From positions 496,001-560,000 of the forward strand of contig CAVROM010000011.1 of assembly GCA_963722815.1 (NCBI GenBank): a DNA stretch of 64,000 bases, given 5' to 3'. Both the position numbers and the translations under genes were made by a program. Origin of the DNA: DASQFQ01 sp963722815. Its GTDB lineage: Bacteria > Actinomycetota > Thermoleophilia > Solirubrobacterales > Solirubrobacteraceae. Shown here piece by piece: positions 42,039 through 57,998 of this stretch (its first letter is position 1; every line of letters begins with the position of its first letter). The notes under the pieces are model-generated. The model saw only the letters and a list, made by a program, of their open reading frames with translations. It was not told the DNA's origin and did not search any database.

Positions 42039-44189
42039 GGCACGAACGTCGCGGCAGGGCTCGCCGCGCAGGCCCGGGCAGGGCGGCAGCGGCGTCGGCA
42101 CGCTGATCGCCGGCGACCACCGGCAGCATCAGCCGGGACGGCCGCGCGGGCGAGCGCGCGACCTCACGCCGGTGCCGTCCGCGGGCGGCTCCGCGAACGC
42201 CCAGACCGGCTGGTCGCCGCCGGCGCCGACGAGCGTCACGCGGATCCGCGAGCCGGCCCGGTAGACGTGGCCCTGGTAGTAGAGCGGGATCGTCGATCTG
42301 CGCGAACCTGCCCTTCGGCAGCGGCGCGGCGTCGCGCGGCGCAGGCTCAGCACCGGCGCGAGCGGCGTGCTCTTCCGCTTGTCGAGCTTGCGCACGCTCG
42401 TCGCGCAGCCAGCCGCTCTGCACGAACGTCTCCTTGCCGTCGGGCCGGACCTCGGAGACCGTGGCCTGCAGGTCGACGTCGCGCGCGGACGACTTGATCC
42501 ACGCGCTGGAGCGCGCCGGCGCCCACGACGACCGTGTGTCGGCGGTCAGCGGCGCGCGTCACGTACGAGGCCGCGGTGCCCGCCGGGTTCTGCGTCCAGT
42601 CGTAGGCCGGCGTCGCCGTCCAGAGGCCGTTCGCGCCGGAGCCGGTGTTGCCGGTGAAGTCGGTCGCCGGCCGGGCGCGCGCGGCTCCAGGTGAACGAGT
42701 CCGGCCCCGCCGCCGGCGGCTTGGCGTCGGCCAGCGCGCCGCCGGCCCGAGGTACCACGACCGCGCGCGTCGTGCCCGGCAGCGGGAAGCGCGAGAACGA
42801 CTGCTCGAAGCCCGGCGACCGGCGCGACCGGCGCGCCGCCGGCGCCGTTGTCGAACAGGATCCGCACCGGCGGCAGCGCCTCGAACGCCGCCAGCGCGGC
42901 GGCGAAGCTCGGCTGGGCCTGGATCGGGTCGTCGGGCAGCGTCACGCCGTCGACGCCCATGGCCGCCTTGAAGATCGTCGGCGCGGCAGCCTGCGCGCCG
43001 TCCGGCAGGCTGCGGGCGCGCGGCGCGCGACGTAGAGCTCGAGGAAGTCGTACCAGCGGTTGAACGTCGCCGGGTCGAGCGAGTCGATGTGCGTCGCCGT
43101 TGGTGAACGTGAACCACTTGCGCTTGGTGCCGGTGAAGCGCGTCGGCGAGCGTCGGGCAGTGGCCGCCGGTCTGCTCGTCGGTCCACTGGCAGGCCAGGA
43201 ACGTCGGCACCTTGATCTTGTGCACGAACGTGATCGGCGCCAGCGGGTCGGCGACCTTCGGCACGTAGTAGTCGTTGGCGCGGATCTTGGCGAGCAGGTC
43301 GACCGCCTCGGCGTGCAGGGCCTGGTTGGCCTTGCACGTCTTGTCGCCGCCCTTGATGCGCTTGAGCGCCCACGCCTGGCCGCCGGTCGTCGACGCCGGC
43401 CGGGCGTCGTGGACGCGGTCCTTGGCCCACGACAGCGCGAAGCCGGTGTTGAGGATGCCGCCGGGGTAGAGCGTCGTCTGCGTGTTGTCGATCACCGACA
43501 GCGGCGTGATCGCGGCCAGGCTCGGCGGCCGCGTGGCGGCGACGAAGAGCTGGCTGATGCCGCCGTAGGAGATGCCCACCATGCCGACCTTGTGGTGCGC
43601 GACCCACGGCTGGCGCGCGACGGTCTCGATCACGTCGTAGCCGTCGAGGCCCTGGAGCGGCTCGAAGTAGTCGAACGCGCCGCCCGAGCAGCCGGTGCCG
43701 CGCATGTTCACGTCGACGACCGCGTAGCCGAGCAGGTTGGCGATCGGCGCGATCGAGCTCTGCCGCCGTCCGGGTTGGCGTAGCCGTAGCCGGAGTACTC
43801 GAACAGCGTCGGGTACGGGCCCGGGCCCGCCCGGCAGGTGGACGTTGATCGCGAGCTTGGTCCCGTCGCGCGTGGTCAGGTAGCCGTAGCCGCTCGGCGG
43901 GATCTTCTGCTCGTAGAGCGTCTTCCTCGGCGGCGCCGAGCGGTCGGAGAAGACGCGGAACCGCTTGCCGCGCAGCATGTAGCCGCGCCGGGCTTGACGT
44001 TGCGGAACACCGCGCCGCCGAGCTTCCCGGCGCGCTGCGCGGCGACCGCCGGCGACGCGCGAGCTTCGCCCCCGGCTTGGCGCCGGTGACCTGGACCTGC
44101 TGACGCTGCCCCGCACGGTGACGGCTTCGGCGGAGGCCAAGGGAACGAGCGCGGCGCGCCGCGGCGAGCGCGACGAAGGTTCTTCTCAT
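42035..44189 (-). pseudogene. CocE/NonD-type (X-Pro dipeptidyl-peptidase S15) secreted hydrolase, many frameshifts
   Basis: ATG 44189 gives MRRTFVALA.., an apparent signal peptide. Pieces in all three frames give YGYLTTRDGTKLAINVHLPGG, VVDVNMRGTGCSGGAFDYFEPLQGLDGYDVIE, the nucleophile GISYGGISQLF, PLSVIDNTQTTLYPGG, KVPTFLACQWTDEQTGGHCPTLA and the jelly-roll part IPLYYQGHVYRAGSRIRVTL. Order and length (about 700 aa) match CocE/NonD hydrolases, which cleave esters or X-Pro peptides. I count at least eight frame changes. The end AATFVP, then TAG, is at 42035. Confidence 0.75.
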
Positions 44190-44221
44190 CGGCGGCACTC
44201 TGCCAGGTAGCGTTCGCCGCC

Positions 44222-44706
44222 ATGCCGGATGAGTACCTGCTCGATACGGACGTGGTCCGCGAGTTCGCTCGCGTGCGCGCCCAGATCGTCGCCGCCGTGG
44301 CGTCGGCCGCCGCCGGCCGCGACCTCCATCCGGGCCACCTCGCCCAGCTCGCCGCCCAGCCCGAGCGGCTCCCCCACCTCTCACAGCCCCACCACCACCA
44401 CAGCCAGGGGGCGGCCACAGCCGATAGCCGCCGCTCCCCCGCGGCGGACACCCCCCTCCCGCGGTTCGCGCTGATCGTCCCGCCCGGCTCCGCCACGCCG
44501 ATCCACGACCACCTGGCCTGGGGCCTGGTCGGGCTGTACCCGGAGGCGAGCGGAGCGAGACCGCGCGCGAGCGCGCGCACGGGGCGCTCCCCCGCGCGAC
44601 GACATTCACCGCGTGCGCACCACGTCGGACGAGCAGCGGTCTCGATCCACCTTGACCAACGACACCGCCGGCTTCCGCTCGGGCAACGTACGTGGCTGCG
44701 AATAGC
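44222..44706 (+). pseudogene. Frame-damaged paralogue of the cysteine dioxygenase-like cupin
   Basis: MPDEYLLDTDVVREF parallels MTDEYILDTPVVREF of the gene at 13717. PRFALIVPPGSATPIHDHLAWGLVGLYPEA keeps the HxH metal motif, and after several frame changes SIHLTNDTAG..FRSGNVRGCE ends at 44706. The middle (His/Gly/Arg-rich) does not match the paralogue in any one frame. It is therefore a duplicate that is either decayed or badly sequenced. It diverges from the CocE-type gene. Confidence 0.65.
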
Positions 44707-44709
44707 GGA

Positions 44710-44904
44710 TCACCGCTTCGCCAGCTTCTTGCGCTCGCGGAGATCGGCGGCCCGAAGCTCCGCGGCGTGCTCGTCGTCCCGCTTCTGCCGCTTCTCGCGC
44801 GCGACCTTACTGGCCGCCTCGTTGCGTTTGGCGATCTCCTCCTTGGCGGCGCGGAAGGCCGCGTCACCGCGAAGCGGTGGGAGGTTCTTCGTCCGGTCGC
44901 CCAT
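44710..44904 (-). CDS. Small charged helical protein (64 aa)
   Basis: ATG 44904 gives MGDRTKNLPPLRGDAAFRAAKEEIAKRNEAASKVAREKR and ends ERKKLAKR. It is almost entirely Lys/Arg/Glu/Ala and is predicted to be one long helix or coiled coil. GTG 44940 is an alternative start. No family is recognised, though small basic actinobacterial proteins of this look are common. It is intact within an otherwise damaged block. Confidence 0.45.
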   Translation of the reverse strand: MGDRTKNLPPLRGDAAFRAAKEEIAKRNEAASKVAREKRQKRDDEHAAELRAADLRERKKLAKR

Positions 44905-45022
44905 AGCGACCCCAATCCGCTCCCTTAGGTGGCTCGCCACGCGAGGATGCAGGGAGCGTCAACACCCGGCGGTGCGCGCTGCTCCATACACCCTATAGGC
45001 CGGAGCCTGGTTCAATCGCCGC

Positions 45023-46129
45023 TTGGCCCTCGGTGCGGACATCCAGCTCAACGTCGGGCGCAACACGGTCATCCTCGCCACCGCGATGGCCGTGTACTCG
45101 GCGGTGCTGCAGCTCACCGCCGCGGTGTCGTCGATCACGTTCGTGCTGTCACCGGCGTGCGTGGCCTGCTCGGGCTCGGACCGGCGATCTTCCTCGTCGC
45201 CTCGGCGCTGACCGCCGTCCCGGCCGGCCGCGCGAGGAGGCCGCGCGCTGGCCGTACCGGCTGCCACCGCGGCTGCTCCACGGCGCTGGCCACGATCGGC
45301 TCCACGCCGGTGCTGCCTCGGCTTCGTCTCCCGGGCGGCAGCGGATCGCGCTGCTGTCCGCACCGCGGCCGTGACATGTACCCTCCGAGCACCGCGCCCG
45401 CGGCACTCCTACGAGCTGTTCGGCTCGTGTTCGGCGCGATCCTCGGCCCGGCGGTCTTCGGCCCGCTGTTCGCCGGCCGCGAGCTCGCGCCGCCGCCTGA
45501 CCGTCCGTGGCTGACCGCCGCGGGACACTGTGCCTGGTCTCTCATCCTCGCCGACCCCACCCACCTCGCCGGCCGCCCCGAGCCCCACCACCGGCGCCGC
45601 TGAGCGAGATCCTCGTGCGGCCGGCGTTCGGCCCGCCTCTCGCGGCGCGGCCTCGGGGTGATGGTGTCGGTGATGGAGCGTGCACCACAGCGGCTACGTC
45701 GTCGCCGAGCACCACACGCAGGGCGACGTGTTCCCGATCATCGGCGCCCACGCCTCGGCATGTACGCGCTGGTGCCGTCGTCGGCTCGCTGATCGCATCG
45801 GCCGCGGCCCGGCGCGGCCGGCGGCCTGGCGTGAGGCCTGTCCACGCCGGGTCGAGAGCGTCGCCATGACCGCGCTGCTGCTGTTCGGCCTCGGCGTCGG
45901 CTGGAATGTCTCGTTCGTCGCGGCGACCGCCCAGCTCGTCGACGCCACCGCGCCCGCCGAGCGCGGCCGGATGCTCGGCTTCAACGACCTGCTGTCGGCG
46001 CTGCTCGGCGCCGCGCTCGCGCTGCTCGGCGATACGCGCCTCGCTCGGCTCGCCGCCTCGCTCGGCGCCCGCGACGTCGCCGCGCCGTCCTCTGATCGTG
46101 CCGCGCGTCGAGCGGCGCGCCCGGCCTAG
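45023..46129 (+). pseudogene. MFS transporter, many frameshifts
   Basis: From TTG 45023: LGADIQLNVGRNTVILATAMAVYSAVLQLTAAVSSITFVL, then in other frames TGVRGLLGLGPAIFLVASALTAVPAGRA, DMYPP, FGAILGPAVFGPLFAGREL, LADPTHLAGR, GDVFPIIGAHA and VAMTALLLFGLGVGWNVSFVAATAQLVDATAPAERGRMLGFNDLLSALLGAALALLG. The order matches a 12-helix MFS permease of about 400 aa. At least eight frame changes are needed. The substrate is unknown. Confidence 0.7.
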
Positions 46130-46470
46130 CGCGGCGCGCAGCAGCCGCGGGACCTCCCGGCGTACGCGTCTCGGCGAGTCGCCGCCGCTAAAGCAGTACC
46201 TCCTGCCCGCGGGCCGAGCGCCTGGCCCGCTGATCGCGACGACCGCCCGCTCGGGTTGCGCACATCCGTTCTCCGTCGGACTGCAGAGCGGTCGGCGCGA
46301 CCACCGGCGTCACCCGCGATCACGGCGAACGCCTGCACGACCGCGACGGTTCCCGCCGGCGCTCGCGCAGCGGTCGCGCCCTCGCTGCCACACGTGAGCG
46401 GGGACCCGGCCGTGCCGAGGCAGCGACGAGGAGAACACGATGCTGCCGGGCGCGGTTCTCTCCGCCATGC
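46130..46470. other. Unassigned stretch in the indel-rich block
   Basis: About 340 bp between the MFS remnant and the VOC remnant. All six frames give only low-complexity Arg/Ala/Pro translations, and I cannot join pieces into a known family. A frame-damaged regulator gene would fit the size, but there is no positive evidence. No hairpin or promoter stands out. Confidence 0.4.
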
Positions 46471-46890
46471 ATGCACATCACCAACATCCAGCTGTGGGTC
46501 CAAGACACGGACGAGGCGCTCGCGCTCTACGCCGCGGGTCGCGCTCGGGACGGCCGCGCCGACGCCAGGACGGCGGAGATCGGCAACTCGCGCTGGTCAC
46601 CGTCGGCCCCGACGGCAAGCCCGACCTGTTCCGGGCGTCCTGATGGCCATCCCTGGTCGGCGGTGACCGACGGCGGAGACCGAGCGAGCCGGTGCCCGTC
46701 CTCGCGGCCAAGGGCTTCCCGGCACGGTCTTCCTCACCACCGGCGACTGTCGACGCCGCCTACGCGGAGTTAGGCGCGAGGCGTCGAGTTCGCCCTCGGG
46801 CTCGAGGAGCGTCCCGACGGCATCGACGCGGGCCATGACCCGTCGGCAACCCGCCCGGCCGCTGGCGAATCTGCTGTCGCGGCCATCGCC
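46471..46890 (+). pseudogene. VOC-superfamily protein, several frameshifts
   Basis: ATG 46471 gives MHITNIQLWVQDTDEALALYA, a typical VOC start. Later pieces in other frames are EIGNSRW, PDLFRAS/VLMAIPG, KGFPARS.., YAELGARGVEFALG.. and LEERPDGIDAGHDPSGN, which follow the order of the small glyoxalase-like family (about 130 aa). At least four frame changes. The 3' limit is uncertain; it converges on the carboxylase gene. Confidence 0.6.
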
Positions 46891-46900
46891 GAAGCGGGCC

Positions 46901-52289
<5,389 letters not shown>

Positions 52290-52343
52290 TTCCCCCTTGT
52301 GTGACGGGCCTCACCGCCGGTCTCAAGCGCCAGCGAGGTCGTC

Positions 52344-52385
52344 CCCCCCGGTCAGCCCCACACGCACCCTCCATCTGTCGGGGTA
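52344..52385 (-). repeat. 42-bp direct repeat, copy upstream of the carboxylase gene
   Basis: On the plus strand CCCCCCGGTCAGCCCC then ACACGCACCCTCCATCTGTC then GGGGT. It is identical, apart from one base, to 54364-54405, exactly 2,020 bp away and in the same orientation. In the direction of the carboxylase gene it ends about 55 bp before the GTG start. Confidence 0.8.
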
Positions 52386-52429
52386 GGTGCCCGGCCCCGC
52401 CCGCCGCGCGGGCGCGCGGAAGCGGGGGG

Positions 52430-54279
52430 CTACGGCGTCGGGTCGGGCAGGACGCACCGCCGAAGATGTCGGAGTTGCCGAATGTCCGCCGGGCACTGCG
52501 CCTGGACGGCCGGCGCCTCCGCCGCGTCCTCGGTGATCGCGTCTGGCTAGCGTCTCGCGCGCCGCGCGGCTCCTCGGCCTCGGCGGTCGGCGCACCGGTG
52601 GCGAGCGCCTCGTCGTGCAGGTCCTGCCGGTAGGTGTCGATCGCCGCGCAGTCGGCGCCATCGCGAACGTCGTTCCAGACGGCCGGCGCCGTAGGTCGTC
52701 GCGTGGCCGCGGCGTAGACGTAGTCGCCGAGGAACTCGGCCGCCAGGTTGTTCTGCGACGAGCCGCGCGCGTCGCCGGACTCGCCGCGGTGCACCTCGCT
52801 TGAACGCGACCCCGCCGCCGGTCACGTCGGCGTGCAGGACCACGCCCGACGAGCTGGCGGTCGTTGCCGGGCCCCATCGCGCTGTCGCGGAAGGGCGTGG
52901 TGAACGCGTTGTAGACGAGGTAGACGTCCTGCCCGTTCGGCGAGATCGCCGGAGCCGAGTAGTAGCCGCGGTCACGCCGCGCCTCGACCGCGTACCGGGT
53001 TGCTCCAGGAGGAGCCGCCGTTGGTGGAGCGGCAGAACATCACGTGCTCGTTGTCGAGCCCGTGGCGGCCGTCGACCCAGCTGATGACGATCCTGTTCGT
53101 GGCATCCGCGCCGCTGGGCGCCCCGTTGGCGATGTCCACCGACGGTGCGGGCGTGAGGTCGGAGCGGGCGCCGCCCACGCCGTCCTCCACGCAGCGGCCG
53201 ATCGACGGCTCGAACGCGCTGCAGGTGTCGAAGGTGTTCGCGATCGTGACCGGGTTGCCCCAGTGCTTGCCGCCGTCGCTGGACTTGATCATCTGGATCC
53301 GGGCCGGGCGCCGCGGTCGTCGGGTTGAAGCCGAACTGGATGTCGAACACGTAGACGTTGCCCTTGGAGTCGGTGCGCACGGTGCAGCCGGAGCGACCGA
53401 AGCCACCGCGGCTGTGGATGTTGTTCGTGGCCGGCGTGACCTGCTTGTCGCGTCCAGGTGTGTGCCGCCGTTCCGCGAGGTGAGCACGTCGAGCGGCTGG
53501 TTGTGGCCGTTGCCGTTGCCGCGGAAGGCCGCGTAGCAGACGTAGACGTTGCCGGAGAACTTGCTGGACGGAGGCGTTGTCGGCCCAGATCTGCTCCTTG
53601 TCGGAGAACTTGGCGCCGGTCTGATGGCTGGCGATCACCGGCGCGCTCCAGGCCGAGTCGTCACCGTCGGCCGCCGCGGCCACGTCGTCGGTGTGTGAGA
53701 CCGCGATCGCCTCGGCGCCCTTGAACGGCTCGCGTGCCGGAAGTCCGAGGTCAGGTTCGCGTAGTAGAGCCGCGCGGTCTTCGAGAAGCCGCCGCCCGCG
53801 CAGGCTTCGGGCCGAAGGCAAGCGCCGGGTCGCCGTCGGCCACGAGCTCGCTCGAGTAGTAGTTCGGGAGGGTTCCGATCGGCCCGGTCCGCGGCTCGCA
53901 CGGCGGGTCCGTGTCCCCGACGGCGCCCGAGGCAGTTGCGGCCGGTGAGGCCGCTGTACGTGGGCTGAGTCCAGGTGAGTGCCGCCGTTGACCGAGAAGT
54001 AGATGCCCGACACGCCCACACCCGGGGTGAACGGGCAGGTGTTGTCGGTCCCGGCGTTGCACGCCTCCATGTCGATGTTGTCGTTGGCGCCCGCGGCGAG
54101 CACGTTCGGAGTGCGGCTGGTCGATCGCGATCGCCGGCTCGTTCTGCTTGTTGGCAGAGAACGGAGACGGCGGGCTGCCCTCGGTGACCTAGCGACTCCT
54201 GCGCGGAGGCGGGCGCGGCGGCGGTGAGGACGGCGATGACCCCCCAGGCCACGGCCCGCGCGATGGAGCGACTGCGCAT
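52430..54279 (-). pseudogene. Secreted sialidase/BNR-like beta-propeller protein, many frameshifts
   Basis: ATG 54279 gives MRSRSIARAVAWGVIAVLTA, APASAQ: a clear signal peptide. Pieces in alternating frames give PNVLAAGANDNIDMEACNAGTDNTCPFTPGVGVSGIYFSVNGG, ALAFGPKP.., KGAEAIAVSHTDDVAAAADGDDSAWSAPVIASHQTGAKFSDKEQIWADN, RGGFGRSGCTVRTDSKGNVYVFDIQFGF, MIKSSDGGKHWGNPVTIANTFDTCSAFEPSIGR and FCRSTNGGSSW. SxDGGxxW and STNGGSSW are Asp-box/BNR motifs of exo-sialidase-like propellers. About 615 aa; enzyme activity cannot be inferred. At least ten frame changes. Confidence 0.7.
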
Positions 54280-54363
54280 TGCACTCCTTCTTTTGACGGG
54301 GACGGGCGTGGATCCGGCTTGGTCCCATCCCGGATCGCGGCCTTCGGAACGCTAGCGCGAACG

Positions 54364-54405
54364 CCCCCCGGTCGGCCCCACACGCACCCTCCATCTGTCG
54401 GGGTC
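54364..54405 (-). repeat. 42-bp direct repeat, copy upstream of the sialidase-like gene
   Basis: Partner of 52344-52385 with one mismatch (GTCGG instead of GTCAG). In gene direction it ends about 85 bp before ATG 54279. It also lies about 50 bp upstream of the divergent alpha/beta-hydrolase GTG at 54454. Confidence 0.8.
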
Positions 54406-54453
54406 GGGCATCCGGATCGGGGGCGCGCGGCCCGGCGTGCTGTGGTGGTCTGG

Positions 54454-55350
54454 GTGACCTTCGAACGCCACGAGCTGGAGCTGCACGGCCAGCGGGTGAG
54501 CTACCGCGTCGCCGGCAGCGGGCCCGCGCTGCTGCTCCTGCACGGGATCGCCAACTCGTCCGACACCTGGGCGCGCGTGGCCCCGCTCCTCAGCGACCGC
54601 TTCACGGTGATCGCTCCTGACCTACTCGGGCACGGCGAGTCGGCGGCGCCCCGCGGCGACTACTCGCTCGGCGCCCACGCGAGCGGCGCGCGCGACGTCG
54701 CGACCGCGCTCGGGCACGACCGCGTCACCGTCGTCGGGCACTCGCTCGGCGGCGGCATCGCCATGCAGTTCGCCTACCAGTTCCCGGAGCGCACCGAGCG
54801 GCTCGTGCTGGTCTCCAGCGGCGGGCTCGGCCGCGACGTCCACCTGCTGCTGCGCGCGGCCTCACTGCCGGGCGCCGACCTCGTCCTGCCGGCGCTCACC
54901 TCGCAGCGGCTGGTGGAGCTGGGGCGCGGCCTCGGCGGCCTGCTCGGCAAGGTCGGGCTGCACCCGTCCGCCGACATCGCGGTGCTCGCGCGCGGCTTCG
55001 CGGAGCTCGACAACGCCGGCTCGCGCCAGGCGTTCCTGGCCACCCTGCGAGCGGTCGTCGAGCCCGGGGGCCAGAAGGTCAGCGCGAACAGCCGGCTCGC
55101 GCTCGCCGCCTCGCTGCCGTCGCTGATCGTGTGGGGCGAGAACGACTCGATCATCCCGGCGGCGCACGGTGCGGCCGCGCACGAGGCGATGCCGGGCAGC
55201 CGCTTCGTGGTCTTCGAGGGCGCCGGGCACATGCCCCAGGAGAACCAGCCCCACCACTTCGCGGCCGTCCTCGGCGAGTTCTGCGACGCGACCGAGCCCG
55301 CGCGGCTGACGCACGATCACTGGCAGCCGCTGCTGGAGGGCAGGTCGTGA
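54454..55350 (+). CDS. Alpha/beta-hydrolase
   Basis: 298 aa from GTG 54454. LLLLHGIANSSDTWARV (oxyanion), APDLLGHGESAAP, the nucleophile GHSLGGG (Ser about 97), WGENDSIIP (Asp) and GAGHMPQENQP (His) form a complete triad. It resembles the lipase/MhpC-like group. Its TGA overlaps the GTG of the WS/DGAT gene (GTGA, 55347-55350), so a role in lipid or ester turnover is likely (inference from context). Confidence 0.9.
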   Translation: MTFERHELELHGQRVSYRVAGSGPALLLLHGIANSSDTWARVAPLLSDRFTVIAPDLLGHGESAAPRGDYSLGAHASGARDVATALGHDRVTVVGHSLGGGIAMQFAYQFPERTERLVLVSSGGLGRDVHLLLRAASLPGADLVLPALTSQRLVELGRGLGGLLGKVGLHPSADIAVLARGFAELDNAGSRQAFLATLRAVVEPGGQKVSANSRLALAASLPSLIVWGENDSIIPAAHGAAAHEAMPGSRFVVFEGAGHMPQENQPHHFAAVLGEFCDATEPARLTHDHWQPLLEGRS

Positions 55351-56683
55351 CCACCGAGCGGCTCTCCGCGCTGGACGCATCCTTCCTCGCGGTCGAGACG
55401 CCGGCCGCGCCGATGCACGTCGGCTGGGTGTCGACCTACGACCTGCCGGAGGACGGCTCGCGCCCGCGCTTCGCCGCTCTCTTCGAGCACCTCGCCGGGC
55501 GCTTCGCGCACGCCCCGCGCTGGCGGCGCAAGCTCGCGCCCGTGCCGCTCGGGATCACCGAGCCGGCCTGGGCCGACGACCCCGACTTCGACCCGGCCCA
55601 GCACCTCCTGCACGCGCGCGGCTCCGACCTCGACGCGATCGTCGACGAGATCTTCTCCGAGCCGCTCCCGCGCGACCGCCCGCTGTGGCAGATCTGGATC
55701 GCCGACGAGCTCGAGGACAGCGTCGTCCTGATCGGCAAGGCCCACCACTGCATGGTCGACGGCATCGCGATCGTCGAGCTCGGCAAGCTGCTGCTCGACG
55801 CCGAGCCCTACGAGGAGCGCCCCGAGGCCGAGGCGTGGAAGCCCGCGCCGGTGCCCTCGCCGGGCGAGCGGTTCGTGCGCGCGGTCGCCGACCGCGCGGC
55901 CGACGGCGCCGCGCTCGTGCTCGCGCCGGTGAAGCTCGCGAGCACACCCGGTCGCGTCTGCGCGGCGCGCCGAAGCTGGCGCGCACGTTCCAGCACATTC
56001 TTATCCCGCCCGCGCCCGGGTCCGCGCTCAACCGCGCCGGCTCACCGCGGCGCCACCACGTGCGCACGTCGCGCCCGCTCGACGAGTTGCGGACGATCCG
56101 GCGGCGCTTCGGCGTCACGCCCAACGACGTCGTGCTCGCCGCCTGCGCGGGGGCGCTGCGGCGCTTCGCCGGTCCGCAACGCCTGAAGGTCATGGTCCCC
56201 GCCGACGTGCGCGGCGCCGGCGACGCCGAGGACGGCAACCGCATCTCGTTCGTGTTCTTCGAGCTGCCGTGCGACGAGCCGGATCCGGTCGCGCGCCTCG
56301 AGGCGATCCACGCCGCCACCTCGGAGCGCGCCGACGGTGGCGAGGCGGAGGACCTCGACGGTGCGTTCCGCGCGCTCGCGCTCGCCCCGACGCCGGTCAA
56401 GCACGTGCTCGCCCACGCGTTCGCGCACCCGCGCATGTCGAACCTGACGATCTCGAGCGTCCCGGGCCCGGCGACGGACCGCTACATGCTCGGCTGCAAG
56501 CTCCGCAGCGTCCACTCCGCGGTCCCGCTCACCGAGCGCCACGCGCTCTCGATCGGCGTGGTCATGACCGCCGGCCGCGCGTGCTTCGGGATCTACGCCG
56601 ACGCCGAGACGCTCCCCGACGCCGACGGGCTGCGCGACGACCTCGATGCCGCGTTCGACGAACTGCTCAGCGCCGACTGCTGA
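55347..56683 (+). CDS. Wax ester synthase/diacylglycerol acyltransferase (WS/DGAT), one frameshift
   Basis: GTG 55347 gives VTTERLSALDASFLAVETPAAPMHVGWV, typical for actinobacterial WS/DGAT. The catalytic HHxxxDG is KAHHCMVDGIAI (His about 133-134). Near 55940 one base is gained or lost and the protein continues as RLRGAPKLARTFQHILIPP, FGVTPNDVVLAACAGALRRF, MVPADVRG, NRISFVFFELPCDEPDPVARL, SNLTISSVPGP (the second signature) and ends at 56683. About 445 aa. It esterifies acyl-CoA to diacylglycerol or fatty alcohols for storage lipid. Confidence 0.88.
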
Positions 56684-56710
56684 GAGCCGGCCCGGGCGCT
56701 CAAGGAGCCG

Positions 56711-57998
56711 GTGGCTCAACCTCTCCCAGAGCATAGGGGTGAGTCCGGGCCTGAGCGACGATCGGATTCGCCGCGCTCGGGATCGCCCTCGTCGAGATCG
56801 ACGGGCAGCATCGACCTCGGCGGGGTGGCGATCGTGTTCAAGGGCGACGGATCGGCGGCGCGCACGGTGCTCTCGGTCATCGCGGGGTCGCTCATCACCG
56901 TCGCAGGGCTGACCTTCTCGACGACCATGGTCGTGCTCCAGCTCGCCTCGAGCCAGTTCAGCCCGCGCATCCTGCGGAGCTTCTTCGGCGACCGGGTCAC
57001 CCAGATCACGATCGGGACCTACGTCGGCACGTTCGTCTACGCGATCCTCGTGCTGCGCGCGGTCGGCTCATTCGGCAACACCGGCTTCGTGCCTCGGCTG
57101 AGCGTCACGGTCGCCTCGCTGCTCGGCATCGCGGCGGTCGTGCTGCTGATCGTGTTCCTGCATCACGTCTCGAAGCTGGTCCAGGTCTCGCACGTGACGG
57201 CCAAGCTGGCGCAGGCCGCGCTCGCCCGCAGCGACGTGCTCTATCCCGAGCGCTACGGGACGCCGGCCGACGATCATGAGGCCAAGGAGCTGCTCGCCGC
57301 CTGGCGCAGCGAGGATGGCCGAGCACGTGCTGCCGACGCGGCCCGGCTTCGTTCAGCGGGTCGAGCTCGACGACCCTGATGGCGAGCCTCGGCGACGAGC
57401 GTCGAGCGCGTCGCGATCCTCGTATGCGCGGGCGACTTCGTCGCGATCGCGACGACGATCGCCGAAATGTGGCCCGCCTGCGCGGCGGAGCGATGCTCCG
57501 CGGAGGTGCGCCGCGCCGTCACCATCGACGACCGAGCGCGACCTCGACCAGGACGTCGACTTCGGGCTCCGCCAGCTCAGCGATGTCGCACTGAAGGCGG
57601 TGTCGCCGGGCATCAACGACCCGATGACCGCCGTCACGTGCATCGGCTACCTGCGGTCGATCCTCGTCCCCTCGCCCAGCGCGCCGTTGACGTCGCGGGT
57701 GCGGCGGGCCGACGGTCGCGATCTCACCGTCGTGGTCCGGCGGCGCGGGTTCGACGAGTACGTGGAGTCGCTCCTGCAGATCAACCGCTACGTGGACGGC
57801 GACGCCTGGGTGGCCGGCGAGCTGATGCTGGCGCTGCGCGCGTGCGCCGACGCCGCCCAGCGCTGTGGGGCGGGCGACCGCGTGCGCGTCGCCCGCGACG
57901 CCGCCGCCACCGTCGCCGCCCAGGCCGCCGCGCAAGCGCGCAGCGAGCGCGACCGCCGGCGGATCGAGGCGCTGGCGGCGGGCGTCGCCGGCGACTGA
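56711..57998 (+). pseudogene. DUF2254 membrane protein, several frameshifts
   Basis: From about GTG 56711: IDLGGVAIVFKGDGSAARTVLSVIAGSLITVAGLTFSTTMVVLQLASSQFSPRIL is the diagnostic DUF2254 block. More helices follow (TYVGTFVYAILVLRAVG, VASLLGIAAVVLLIVFLHHVS). After frame changes near 57310 and 57530 it continues as DLDQDVDFGLRQLSDVALKAVSPGINDPMTAVTCIGYL, YVESLLQINRYVDGDAWVA, to 57998. The extreme N-terminus (RRALGIALVEIDGQ) lies in yet another frame, so the true start is unclear. Function unknown. Confidence 0.72.
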
